From the NCBI RefSeq assembly GCF_000812965.1, contig NZ_JSYN01000012.1, forward strand, positions 45,019 through 109,018: DNA of 64,000 bases, written 5' to 3'. Positions within the stretch are counted from its first letter, which is position 1. Each line of letters begins with the position of its first letter. Position numbers and translations under genes: made by a program. Origin of the DNA: Pedobacter kyungheensis (GTDB lineage: Bacteria > Bacteroidota > Bacteroidia > Sphingobacteriales > Sphingobacteriaceae). The notes below the pieces were generated by a model. It was not told where the DNA came from. It made no database searches and saw only the letters and a program-made list of their open reading frames with translations. Below, in pieces: positions 9,493 to 17,490 of the stretch.

Positions 9493-9644
9493 TTAAAATT
9501 TCCCTTTATCAAATTTACAATTAGAAATTCCGAAGATCTCAATTCTATCCATCAAATTAAAACCTAAAAAAGCTTTAACGCTAAAATCATGCACAAAGCT
9601 ATTAATCTTTGTCAAGTTTCGTTCCGGTTATTTGTTAAAAAAGG

Positions 9645-10625
9645 TTAAACAAACAGAAAGTACTGTACCGAAAGCACAAATAAAAGGAACAATGTTTCGT
9701 AAAACCAGCGTTTTTTGGCATTGCTAAAATAGTAAGCCAAGAGTACTGCGCCCGGTGGTACACAGAGCAAAAAATGCCAGGTACGGAAATTGGGTTTAAG
9801 GTAAAAACTGGCAATAGAAACAATAAACATAAAAAAAAGCAATTGAAAACTTTTTCGTGTACTGATAAAGCTTCTGAAGAAATTTTCGCGCAGCTGCAAC
9901 GATGCCAGAATAATGATAATCGCAACCGGAATAAGTACCAGATAATCGTTATAGTTGATTTTAAACACAGATGGAAACTTATTCCCTAGTGGTTTCCAGA
10001 TTTGATAAAAAGAACTCAAATTATCTTTCCAATAGTAAAATACCGCCAGAAAAAAGAATACGGTTATAAAACCGACCAATCCCGCAACCCATTCGCGCCA
10101 GTTAAAAGACCTGAACAGGAGCAAGGCTAAAAATATCATGAGCAACATGCCCATAAAAGGAAAATACACCAGTGTACCAATGGCAATAATCATCCCGATA
10201 TCGAAAACAGTGTTAATCGAATTGGCACTTTTACCCAGTTTCAAAAACTTATCGATAATCCAGATCAGGAGGAAATTACAAATCAATGCCGGGTTCAAAG
10301 TCATGAAGGGCATAAACAAACTGGTTCCGGTTACGAACATTAAACCGGGCAGAAAGCTTGGTTTACCCAATAAATTGTGATTATTAACAATCCGATTAAA
10401 GATTAAAGCCTGAACATAAACCAACACTGCGGCAATAAAAATATTGGTTTGTGCAGTAAAAGCATTGTCGAGATCTACATTGATTAACAACCTTGCAAAG
10501 GGCTCCAGAAAATCGAAATTTAAATGCGCCGGGGTTTCATAAAAAATAGCCACACGCATAAAAAATGTGTAGGCCAGCAAAAATATGAGGTTAACTGGAT
10601 TTAGCTTTCGAAACTGATTAATCAT
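9645..10625 (-). CDS. DUF6427-like integral membrane protein
   Basis: A 326-residue polytopic membrane protein with about eight to ten hydrophobic segments and few charged residues; the first follows MINQFRKLNPVNLIFLLAYTFF. The N-terminal FRKxNPxNLIFL pattern and length match the Bacteroidota DUF6427 family, whose function is not established. It stands alone, with 152 bases to coaX downstream and a repeat-bearing gap upstream. No catalytic motif is visible. Confidence 0.75.
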   Translation of the reverse strand: MINQFRKLNPVNLIFLLAYTFFMRVAIFYETPAHLNFDFLEPFARLLINVDLDNAFTAQTNIFIAAVLVYVQALIFNRIVNNHNLLGKPSFLPGLMFVTGTSLFMPFMTLNPALICNFLLIWIIDKFLKLGKSANSINTVFDIGMIIAIGTLVYFPFMGMLLMIFLALLLFRSFNWREWVAGLVGFITVFFFLAVFYYWKDNLSSFYQIWKPLGNKFPSVFKINYNDYLVLIPVAIIIILASLQLRENFFRSFISTRKSFQLLFFMFIVSIASFYLKPNFRTWHFLLCVPPGAVLLAYYFSNAKKRWFYETLFLLFVLSVQYFLFV

Positions 10626-10670
10626 GCCTTTTTAACGATTAGGCAAAGTAAAGAAAATAATTTAAGAGTA

Positions 10671-10732
10671 CAGCTAAAAGCATAAAGACTAGAGCTAAAA
10701 GCGGAAAGACTAAAGCTTAAAGACCAAAGCGG
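10671..10732. repeat. 21-bp imperfect tandem repeat (3 copies)
   Basis: Three consecutive units, 10671-10691, 10692-10712 and 10713-10732, share the pattern AGCTAAAAGCNNAAAGACTA. The array fills the gap between the DUF6427-like gene and the end of the glycosyltransferase gene. It has no spacers and no coding sense. Confidence 0.75.
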
Positions 10733-10736
10733 AATA

Positions 10737-11726
10737 CTAAATTCTCGCGTATTTCTTCACCATGTCATCAATAATCTGCGCAGTTTCATCCGGAAAATCA
10801 AATTCGTGCTTTTGAGGGTTTTCGACCCAGTTTTTAACAATGGGTAACCAGTTGCGGGTGCTCCCCCAGATAACGGGTAAGCCAAACTGCTTTAAAGCAT
10901 AGGCATTGCATTGCTGTTCAAACTGAAAGCGCATAGGGGCTACAAGCAGCTTTTTCTTTAAATAAAGCGCCTCGGCTGGTCCTTCAAAACCACCACCGGT
11001 AAATAAGCCTTCGCAGCTGGCTAAGCTTTTATTGAATTTTTCGTTGTTTACAGGTTCTACAAAAACATTGCCTTCCTGATAAGCTACTTTGCTGTGTTTA
11101 GAAAAAACTTCCCATTTCACATTCGGGATTTGGGTAAAAAGTTTTACCAGACGTTTATCATCAATAGCCGGAAGGTATACGGTATAATGCCCTAAATTTA
11201 CACTTTCCAGGTTTCTGATCTCGGCCCTGATTACCGGGGTATGGATAAAACTATCGTAACGATCGAAATGGAAGCCAATATGGTATTTGGTAGGTGCATA
11301 ACGGCTTAAAATCAGTTTGCCCCAGTCTAAAGTTTTAGGGCGGGGTACTTTTTTCGATTTAAAAGCTGCCTGATGACTTAACGACACACTTTCAATACCC
11401 TGCAGTTTGCAAGCCCAGGCACTTACCGGTTCAAAATCGTTAACTATGAGGTTATAATCTTTTAAAGGAAGTGTTTTCATGTCTTTCCTGAAACGGAAAA
11501 GATTCATGTTTAGCCAGGTTTTATAATGGTCAACCCCACCTTTCTTACCAAAAATAAAGCTAAAACCATGCAACTGGTATTTTACCGGCTGACTGAGTTT
11601 AACATCGGCCTGTGTACCACTCACTAAAATATCCAGTTCACCATATTTTTGAAGCAAAGGAATAATTTCTCTTGCTCTGCTGATATGACCGTTACCGGTG
11701 CCCTGTATCGCGTAAAGTATCTTCAT
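10737..11726 (-). CDS. glycosyltransferase, MurG/UGT-like (GT-B fold)
   Basis: The 329-residue protein resembles the nucleotide-sugar glycosyltransferase family with a glycine-rich N-terminus (MKILYAIQGTGNGHISRAREI) and a C-terminal donor-binding region: LASCEGLFTGGGFEGPAEALYLKKKLLVAPMRFQFEQQ, like MurG and UDP-glucuronosyltransferases. There is no signal peptide, so it should act on the cytoplasmic face. It lies 20 bases downstream of an LpxH-like phosphoesterase gene on the same strand. A role in a lipid-linked glycan is inferred; acceptor and donor are unknown. Confidence 0.83.
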   Translation of the reverse strand: MKILYAIQGTGNGHISRAREIIPLLQKYGELDILVSGTQADVKLSQPVKYQLHGFSFIFGKKGGVDHYKTWLNMNLFRFRKDMKTLPLKDYNLIVNDFEPVSAWACKLQGIESVSLSHQAAFKSKKVPRPKTLDWGKLILSRYAPTKYHIGFHFDRYDSFIHTPVIRAEIRNLESVNLGHYTVYLPAIDDKRLVKLFTQIPNVKWEVFSKHSKVAYQEGNVFVEPVNNEKFNKSLASCEGLFTGGGFEGPAEALYLKKKLLVAPMRFQFEQQCNAYALKQFGLPVIWGSTRNWLPIVKNWVENPQKHEFDFPDETAQIIDDMVKKYARI

Positions 11727-11746
11727 TTATGCCCGAATATCTAAAA

Positions 11747-12601
11747 TTATTGGGCAATTTCATATTTTATATTCTGTAAAAGAATATTTATATCCAGTTT
11801 ACTCTTTAAATCTTCGGCATCAGATAGTAGTCCTTCATCCAATTCATCTTTGGTAAAATGCTGGTGCTCATATTTAAAAATAGTCCAGTTTTGATTTTCG
11901 TACTCTAAAGCCGTTAAACTTTCTACCCAATCACCACTGTTCAAATAAGTAACACTTCCTGCTTCGGCAGTAATCTCCCTTTTTTCTGCCTGATGGATAT
12001 GTCCGCAAACCACATACTGATAGCCTTTCTCGATCGCCAGTTCTGCAGCTGTTTGCTCAAAGCTATTGATGAATTTAACGGCGTCTTTAAACTTAGCCTT
12101 CACTTTTTTAGAGAAACTCATCTTTTCCCTGCCGAAAGCCGTAAGCACCCAGTTTACAAAACTGTTAATCAGGATCAGGGTATCGTAACCTACTGCCCCC
12201 AACTTAGCCAGCCATTTGGAGTGCTGCATGGTTACATCGAAAACATCGCCATGGAAAAACCAGGCTTTTTTCCCATCCAGCTCCAAGATCAATTTATTCT
12301 GCAAATGAAAGGTTCCCATTTCCATACCATCAAATTTCCGAAGCATTTCATCATGATTGCCGGTTAAGTAATGCACCTGTACACCTTCTGAAACGAATTT
12401 CATCAGCTTACGGATCACTTTCATGTGCGATTCGGGCCAGTAACTTTTACTGAATTGCCAGATATCGATAATATCACCATTTAAAATCAATGTTTTGGGT
12501 TTAATGCTTTTAAGGTACTTCAAAAGCTCTTTAGCATGGCAGCCATAGGTGCCCAAATGCACGTCGGAGATTACGACTACATCAACATTTCTTTTATTCA
12601 T
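11747..12601 (-). CDS. LpxH-like metallophosphoesterase (UDP-2,3-diacylglucosamine diphosphatase family)
   Basis: Calcineurin-type phosphoesterase with every metal-binding block in order: DVHLGTYGC (about residue 12-20), NGDIIDIW, TGNHDE, FHGDVFD and CGHIHQAEK. The family includes LpxH, which cleaves UDP-2,3-diacylglucosamine in lipid A synthesis. At 284 residues it is longer than classical LpxH (about 240), and Bacteroidota carry several homologues, so the lipid A assignment is probable rather than certain. A TTG/TAnnTTTG promoter and a 31-codon membrane ORF lie upstream, and a glycosyltransferase gene follows. Confidence 0.78.
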   Translation of the reverse strand: MNKRNVDVVVISDVHLGTYGCHAKELLKYLKSIKPKTLILNGDIIDIWQFSKSYWPESHMKVIRKLMKFVSEGVQVHYLTGNHDEMLRKFDGMEMGTFHLQNKLILELDGKKAWFFHGDVFDVTMQHSKWLAKLGAVGYDTLILINSFVNWVLTAFGREKMSFSKKVKAKFKDAVKFINSFEQTAAELAIEKGYQYVVCGHIHQAEKREITAEAGSVTYLNSGDWVESLTALEYENQNWTIFKYEHQHFTKDELDEGLLSDAEDLKSKLDINILLQNIKYEIAQ

Positions 12602-12672
12602 AAACGGGAAATTTTAGGGGGAGGAATCTTATTACCGCTTGGTTTAAGCAGTTCGGAAATACGTTTACTGTT

Positions 12673-12768
12673 CTACCACTCCTCTTCCTCATCGAGTTTT
12701 ACCTCAAAGGGGCTAAAGAAATAAAGTACAACAATTAACAAACACACGGCAAAAAATGATTCCAACAT
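12673..12768 (-). CDS. 31-residue small membrane protein upstream of the lpxH-like gene
   Basis: The frame translates as a short polar start (MLESF), one hydrophobic segment of about 14 residues (roughly 6-19), then SPFEVK and an acidic tail LDEEEEW. It begins 12 bases from the likely transcription start of the promoter at 12787-12814 and ends 71 bases before the lpxH-like gene. It is probably the first cistron of that operon. The single helix plus charged tail looks protein-like rather than random. The function is unknown: a stand-alone small membrane protein or a leader peptide. Confidence 0.55.
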   Translation of the reverse strand: MLESFFAVCLLIVVLYFFSPFEVKLDEEEEW

Positions 12769-12786
12769 ATCATCTGATTTACAATA

Positions 12787-12814
12787 CAAAGGTAAGACGC
12801 TGTTTATCAAACAA
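12787..12814 (-). promoter_or_regulatory. Bacteroidota sigma promoter for the small ORF / lpxH-like operon
   Basis: On the minus strand a TTG (CAA at 12812-12814) is followed after 17 bases by TACCTTTG (12787-12794). This matches the Bacteroidota consensus TTG-N17-20-TAnnTTTG exactly. The inferred transcription start is near 12780, just before the 31-codon ORF. Confidence 0.7.
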
Positions 12815-12938
12815 ATGTTACGTCATTGTTAAATTATTATCCAATCTGATAAAGGATGTTAAAAGTGGTTAATTGTATAAACTGGTTAATTGTTAAATTG
12901 CTGGTTATTCTGAGAAATAAGATTTGTTATTAACAAAA

Positions 12939-12970
12939 AAGCCCCATAAGATTAAAATCCTATGGGGCTT
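12939..12970 (-). terminator. intrinsic terminator after the YfhO gene
   Basis: A 10-bp stem AAGCCCCATA / TATGGGGCTT is followed on the minus strand by a U-run (A-run at 12935-12940). It lies 20 bases beyond the stop of the 833-residue membrane protein gene. Confidence 0.88.
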
Positions 12971-12989
12971 GAAAATTCATGGCTAAGGC

Positions 12990-15491
12990 TTAAGCCTTAG
13001 CCTGAGTGGCTTTCTTTTTCTTCTTTTCTTCGTTATAAAAACCGAAACCTAAACCGGCCAATAACAGGATGGAACCTGCCAATGAAATTTTCTCACCTGC
13101 GTAGTAAGCAGTTGGATGGAAAATAAATTCGAGTTTATGGTTACCTGCCTCCAGTTGTGCTGCACGTAAAACGTAATCAGCTCTGAAATATGGTTTTTCA
13201 ACACCATCAATATACATTTTCCAGCCTTCTTTGTAATAAATCTCAGAGAAAACGGCAATTACATCTTTAGCCGAAGAGTATTCGTAAGTTAAATGATCAG
13301 GATTGTAGGTGGTTAAACGAATAAAGCCTTCCTGACCGGTACCTAAACGTTTGGTATCAATTAAACCTTTGAAACTTTCATCCACAATCGCTTCTTTTTT
13401 TGCGTCAAAACTGCTGATGGCTTTCATTTCCTCATCGGCATTTTTAGCAAACTGCACACTTTGCACAAACCAGGCATTACCTGCAGCAGTAGCATTGCGC
13501 TGCATTTTGTACGATCCGTTTTGAGGATCCTGTGTAATGATGTATTTGGTATTTAACATATCCAGCACATCCTGATTGATGCTTTTGGTCATTTGTTGAT
13601 CTACCAGCTCCTGGAAACGTTTTAACCTTGCTGAGTGGAAACCACCAACCGTTTTATGGAAATAAGAAGTTTCGGCACTCTTAAACGGATCGCCCAACGA
13701 TAAATCGAAAACACGGAAGTTTGGATCTTTATCAGCTGAAATAAAATTATCTACATCACGTGGCTGATAGTGGCTGGCCAGATCAGATTTATTAACAAAA
13801 TTCTGATTGTTTAGATAGCGACGGTCTACCTGCCATAAATCGATTAAAACAAACAAAGCCAAAAGACCAAAAGCCAGTTGCATGTTCATTTTTTTGGTGA
13901 TAAATGCCCAGATAATACCAAAACCAATGGCGATAAACAACAAAGTACGCAAAGCATCTGCACGAGCCAAAGCAACACGATCAGCAACAATAGCATTTAA
14001 AATTTCCATTGCTGCACCTCTGTTATTTTGTAAGGTTTGCGTTAATGCATCTAATACCTGTGCCTGGTTGGCTTGTGTAAAACTGAAAAATGCAGTAGGC
14101 ATAACAGCAATTATCAAGGCAAAGCCGCCTGTAATACCTGCCGACCAGGTTAAACGCTGAACCAGATATTTCTGATCATATTTTCCTTCTTGTGCCTCTT
14201 TAATGGCCAAAATAGCCAGTAACGGAACCAGGAAGCCCACAACTGCCAAAATGGATTCTACCGCTCTGAATTTATTGTAACCAGGCAGGTAATCGAAGAA
14301 AATATCTGAAATGAACGGTAAATTACTTCCGAAAGAAAGGAACATCAATAAGATACTCGTTCCTAAAATCCACCATTTCCAGCGGTGCTTAACGATAAAT
14401 AAGCCGAACACAAAAAGGAAACAGATAATGGCTCCAAAATAATACGGGCCTGCCGTACCTGGTTTATTACCCCAGTACTGGTTGGTTCCAAGGTTTTGCG
14501 CCACGTAACCAATTGCCTGACGTGGATCTACACCAGAAAGATTTTTTTCAACGGCTTTATAAGTATTGCTTTCAGGTTTAATGATTTCGTCGATACTACT
14601 TGCTCCACCATAAATGTTAGGGATTAAGAAAGAGAAACTTTCGCCAATACCCTGGCTCCACTGGTAAGCATATTCTTTATCAAGACCGTTTGAAGGCTCT
14701 GCCTTATCAGTTGTTAAGTTCGACTTACCACGGATGGTTTCTTTACCATACTGATAGGTGGTCCACAAAGTACCTGCATTTACCAGTACCGATAAAAATA
14801 TACCGGCCACAATATATGCGATAGCCTTACCAAAGGTTGCTAACTGTTTGGCTTTAATGGCATGATACAATTCAATACCGGCTAAAATAGCCAATGCCAT
14901 AAACAGGTAGTAGGTCATTTGGATGTGGTTAGAGCGGATCTCTAAAGCCATAAACAAAGCCAGCAAGCTGCCTCCAACCAAATAACGCCCTCTGAGTGTA
15001 AGAATAATGGCAGCCAAAATAGGCGCAAAGAAACCGATGGCCAACGCCTTGTTGCTATGCCCGGCGGCAATTATAATGAAGTTATACGAAGTAAACGCAA
15101 AAGCAATGGCACCTGCCGCAGCAAGCCATGGATTTATTTTTAATACACAGAATAATAAATAAGCACCCAAAAGGTAAAGTAAAACCGTTCCAACAGGATC
15201 AGGAAACACACCTTTTATCACATCGATACCATAAGTGGTAATATTTAATGGATATTGCACCCAGATTTGATAAGCTGGCATACCGCCAAACATCTGGTTA
15301 GTCCAAAGAGGTCCTTTACCATCTTTTTCCTTAATATCCATAATTTCTTTCTGCATGGCTTTTGCCTGCAAAACATCGCCTTGTTGTGGCGCTTTACCCT
15401 GCAAAACAGGACTGAAGTAGGCAAACGTAATGACTACAAAAAATGCAATAATGGCCAGGTGTATGCCATTTTTATTAAACCAGTTATTCAT
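12990..15491 (-). CDS. YfhO family membrane protein (putative glycosyltransferase-like)
   Basis: A large 833-residue polytopic protein. It has a first membrane segment at about 10-28, a loop with LWTNQMFGGMPAYQIWVQYP typical of the YfhO family, roughly a dozen further helices, then a long soluble region (about 560-790) and a last helix before a lysine-rich tail. The family shares the layout of GT-C glycosyltransferases, and B. subtilis YfhO has been linked to lipoteichoic acid glycosylation. The substrate here is unknown. It is monocistronic: a terminator follows, and a divergent promoter region with the alginate-lyase gene precedes it. Confidence 0.88.
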   Translation of the reverse strand: MNNWFNKNGIHLAIIAFFVVITFAYFSPVLQGKAPQQGDVLQAKAMQKEIMDIKEKDGKGPLWTNQMFGGMPAYQIWVQYPLNITTYGIDVIKGVFPDPVGTVLLYLLGAYLLFCVLKINPWLAAAGAIAFAFTSYNFIIIAAGHSNKALAIGFFAPILAAIILTLRGRYLVGGSLLALFMALEIRSNHIQMTYYLFMALAILAGIELYHAIKAKQLATFGKAIAYIVAGIFLSVLVNAGTLWTTYQYGKETIRGKSNLTTDKAEPSNGLDKEYAYQWSQGIGESFSFLIPNIYGGASSIDEIIKPESNTYKAVEKNLSGVDPRQAIGYVAQNLGTNQYWGNKPGTAGPYYFGAIICFLFVFGLFIVKHRWKWWILGTSILLMFLSFGSNLPFISDIFFDYLPGYNKFRAVESILAVVGFLVPLLAILAIKEAQEGKYDQKYLVQRLTWSAGITGGFALIIAVMPTAFFSFTQANQAQVLDALTQTLQNNRGAAMEILNAIVADRVALARADALRTLLFIAIGFGIIWAFITKKMNMQLAFGLLALFVLIDLWQVDRRYLNNQNFVNKSDLASHYQPRDVDNFISADKDPNFRVFDLSLGDPFKSAETSYFHKTVGGFHSARLKRFQELVDQQMTKSINQDVLDMLNTKYIITQDPQNGSYKMQRNATAAGNAWFVQSVQFAKNADEEMKAISSFDAKKEAIVDESFKGLIDTKRLGTGQEGFIRLTTYNPDHLTYEYSSAKDVIAVFSEIYYKEGWKMYIDGVEKPYFRADYVLRAAQLEAGNHKLEFIFHPTAYYAGEKISLAGSILLLAGLGFGFYNEEKKKKKATQAKA

Positions 15492-15557
15492 TAAGGTTTG
15501 TTTAAGTTTAAACGAACGTCAAAAATAAAAAAATGGGCGGTATAAAAAAGTAATAAA

Positions 15558-15588
15558 TTAAATGCAACGCGAATAAAAACTAGATTTG
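15558..15588 (+). promoter_or_regulatory. probable promoter of the alginate-lyase-fold gene
   Basis: TTA at 15558-15560 and TAGATTTG at 15581-15588 are separated by 20 bases. The -7 box is a perfect TAnnTTTG; the -33 element has one mismatch to TTG. The start codon is 21 bases downstream. Confidence 0.5.
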
Positions 15589-15608
15589 TAGAAGAGAATA
15601 AAAATTCA

Positions 15609-16721
15609 ATGTATTTAAATATGAGAAAGTTTGCTGCTACAATCGTACTACTGGGTTTGGCTTTTACTGCATTTTCGCAGGTGGTAAGCTTAAATGCCAA
15701 TGAAATTAAAAACCTTAAAAAACAGATCAAAAGCAACCCCGAAACCGGGAAACTATATGCAGACTTTGCAAAAAATGCTTCAAACTGCCTTGCTGAGCAG
15801 CCTAATCCTGTTGATACCATCCGCACGGAAGGTTTATTAAAAGGCAATCCTAAAAAAGAACGTACGCGGCAGGCATTAGCCGATATGAACAAGATGTTTG
15901 CCTTGGCTTTACAGTACCGTTTAAGCGGTGATCAAAAATATCTCCACAAATGTGTAGAATTTCTTGAAGCCTGGGCAAAGATTAACCGGCCTAACGGCGA
16001 TCCAATTGATGATACCAATCTGGATAAAGCAGTAGAGGCCTACGATCTGATTAAAGCTGACATAGAGCCTGCCGCCAAAAGTACAATTGAAAAGTGGCTT
16101 AGCGAAACAGCGTTGACAGAAATTAACAGCAAACGCATGAAAGCGGGAAAGGGCACAGCCATTAACAACTGGAATGCCCACCGCTTAAAAGTAGTTGGTG
16201 AAATTGGTTACGCATTAAACAATGCTGATTTTATTATCTGGACTATCGAAAACCTTAAAAGCCACATCAATATTAATTTGTACCCTGATGGCACGAGCCT
16301 CGATTTCAAAGAGCGCGATGCCATGCATTACCACATTTACGATTTAGAACCCATGCTTAAGCTGGCCATTATCATCGATCGGGCAAAAGGAACTAATTTT
16401 TACACCTACGAATCGCCAAAAGGATCATCGATCCGCAAATCGGTTAACTGGCTAATGCCTTATGTAAAGGGAGAACAGCAACATGAAGAATATGTACATA
16501 CTAAAGTAAAGTTCGACCGCGACCGGGCGAAGAATAACGAAGCGGGATTTGCTCCTGGAACCATGTTTAAACCAGATTTAGCACTACCCGTAATCAGGTT
16601 AGCCGTATACTTTGACCAGAGTTTACTCAGTGTACTTCAATCAGTAAATGGTAAAGAACAAAGCTGGCAGGGTGTTTTAGATCAGTTGCAACGGGATAGC
16701 GCTAAAGTTCAAAATAAATAA
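15609..16721 (+). CDS. alginate lyase family (PL5-like) exported protein
   Basis: A 370-residue secreted protein with signal peptide MYLNMRKFAATIVLLGLAFTAFSQ; the ATG five codons in (15621) is also possible. The body is an alpha-helical alginate lyase fold. INNWNAHR (Asn189, His191) and the RDAMHYHIYDLEP block (Arg236, Tyr241) correspond to the Asn/His/Arg/Tyr catalytic set of PL5 lyases, and the region around residues 85-150 fits the superhelical core. It would act in the periplasm or outside the cell on a uronic-acid polysaccharide. There is no SusC/SusD pair or other lyase nearby, so the substrate is not indicated by context. It overlaps the operator of the downstream regulator at its stop codon. 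Confidence 0.85.
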   Translation: MYLNMRKFAATIVLLGLAFTAFSQVVSLNANEIKNLKKQIKSNPETGKLYADFAKNASNCLAEQPNPVDTIRTEGLLKGNPKKERTRQALADMNKMFALALQYRLSGDQKYLHKCVEFLEAWAKINRPNGDPIDDTNLDKAVEAYDLIKADIEPAAKSTIEKWLSETALTEINSKRMKAGKGTAINNWNAHRLKVVGEIGYALNNADFIIWTIENLKSHININLYPDGTSLDFKERDAMHYHIYDLEPMLKLAIIIDRAKGTNFYTYESPKGSSIRKSVNWLMPYVKGEQQHEEYVHTKVKFDRDRAKNNEAGFAPGTMFKPDLALPVIRLAVYFDQSLLSVLQSVNGKEQSWQGVLDQLQRDSAKVQNK

Positions 16722-16745
16722 ACTTTCAATAATTTTTGAAAGTTT
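16720..16745. promoter_or_regulatory. inverted-repeat operator over the gbsR-type promoter
   Basis: Perfect 10-bp arms AAACTTTCAA (16720-16729) and TTGAAAGTTT (16736-16745) are separated by TAATTT. The right arm includes the -33 TTG of the regulator's promoter, so binding would block transcription. A site with the same spacing recurs at 17451-17474, upstream of the next operon. Confidence 0.7.
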
Positions 16746-16765
16746 AATAAAACATTATATCTTTG
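16736..16765 (+). promoter_or_regulatory. promoter of the GbsR/MarR regulator gene
   Basis: TTG (16736-16738), a 19-base spacer and TATCTTTG (16758-16765) match the Bacteroidota consensus perfectly. The start codon begins only 4 bases after the -7 box, so the message would be leaderless or nearly so. Confidence 0.8.
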
Positions 16766-16768
16766 TGT

Positions 16769-17275
16769 ATGGAATTAGCAGCAGCAAAATTAAAATTCAT
16801 AGAAGCCTGGGGTAAACTGGGCTCAGAATGGGGCATTAACCGCACCATGGCACAAGTTCATGCTTTATTGCTAATTTCTGCCGAAGCGCTTACTACGGAA
16901 GAAATTATGGAAACGCTGAGTATCTCAAGAGGGAATGCCAACATGACCCTCCGCGATTTAATTGGCTGGGGATTGATTGAAAAACAACACAAAGCCGGCG
17001 AGCGTAAGGAATATTTTTTTGCAGATAAAGATGTATGGAATATTGCACGCCAGGTGGCCAAAGAGCGTAAAAAAAGAGAGTTGGAGCCTGTTTTGAAAGT
17101 TTTAAACGAGCTCTCCAATGTTGATGGAGACGATAAAGACCCTGAATTTAAGACTTTCAAAAAATCGATTACAGATATAAACAAACTGGCAGGCAATGTT
17201 GATAAAACTTTGGAAACCATGCTCAAAGCGGAAGAAAACTGGTTCTGGGGATCGATATTGAAGGTGTTTAAATAG
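16769..17275 (+). CDS. GbsR/MarR family transcriptional regulator
   Basis: A 168-residue winged-helix regulator of the GbsR branch of the MarR superfamily. It starts ELAAAKLKFIEAWGKLGSEWGINRTMAQVHALLLIS, has a recognition helix region LTTEEIMETLSISRGNANMTLRDLIGWGLIEK, a wing KAGERKEYFFADKD, and a C-terminal helix for dimerisation. I chose ATG 16769, two codons inside a longer TTG frame, because it fits the family start. The promoter is covered by a perfect inverted repeat, and a related site precedes the DCC operon, so autoregulation plus control of that operon is likely. Confidence 0.9.
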   Translation: MELAAAKLKFIEAWGKLGSEWGINRTMAQVHALLLISAEALTTEEIMETLSISRGNANMTLRDLIGWGLIEKQHKAGERKEYFFADKDVWNIARQVAKERKKRELEPVLKVLNELSNVDGDDKDPEFKTFKKSITDINKLAGNVDKTLETMLKAEENWFWGSILKVFK

Positions 17276-17304
17276 AGATGCTAGATGTGAGATATGAGAT
17301 TGGA

Positions 17305-17354
17305 GTAGTAAGTATCAAGTAGTAAGTATTAAGTAGTGAGTATTAAGTATCAAG
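17305..17354. repeat. 14-bp tandem repeat (3 copies plus partial)
   Basis: Units at 17305-17318, 17319-17332 and 17333-17346 (GTAGTAAGTATCAA, GTAGTAAGTATTAA, GTAGTGAGTATTAA), then GTATCAAG. It lies between the regulator gene and the DCC operon and has no unique spacers. Confidence 0.85.
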
Positions 17355-17450
17355 ACATATTCATCCTAAACGCTCACGATTAAGCACCAAGTGTTAAACC
17401 CTAACCCTTAAAATGCCTTACACTTAAGTTCGGCTTTATTTTTTAAACAT

Positions 17451-17474
17451 AACTTTCAGTTTTTACTGAAAATA
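17451..17474. promoter_or_regulatory. second copy of the GbsR-type operator, upstream of the DCC operon
   Basis: AACTTTCAGT-TTTT-ACTGAAAATA. The core TTTCAGT / ACTGAAA is a perfect 7-bp inverted repeat around TTTT. Aligned to 16721-16744, the AACTTTCA half and the TGAAA half sit at identical positions in a 24-bp frame. It lies 17 bases before the start codon of the DCC gene. Confidence 0.6.
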
Positions 17475-17490
17475 CTAAAATTTAAAGAAA

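Noticed and set aside
9635..9925. 96-codon minus frame overlapping the DUF6427-like gene
   Set aside because: Cys/Phe-rich shadow in another frame of a clear membrane-protein gene.
17305..17354. Possible CRISPR-like array
   Set aside because: Units are 14 bases, contiguous, without spacers, and no cas gene is nearby; it is a simple tandem repeat.
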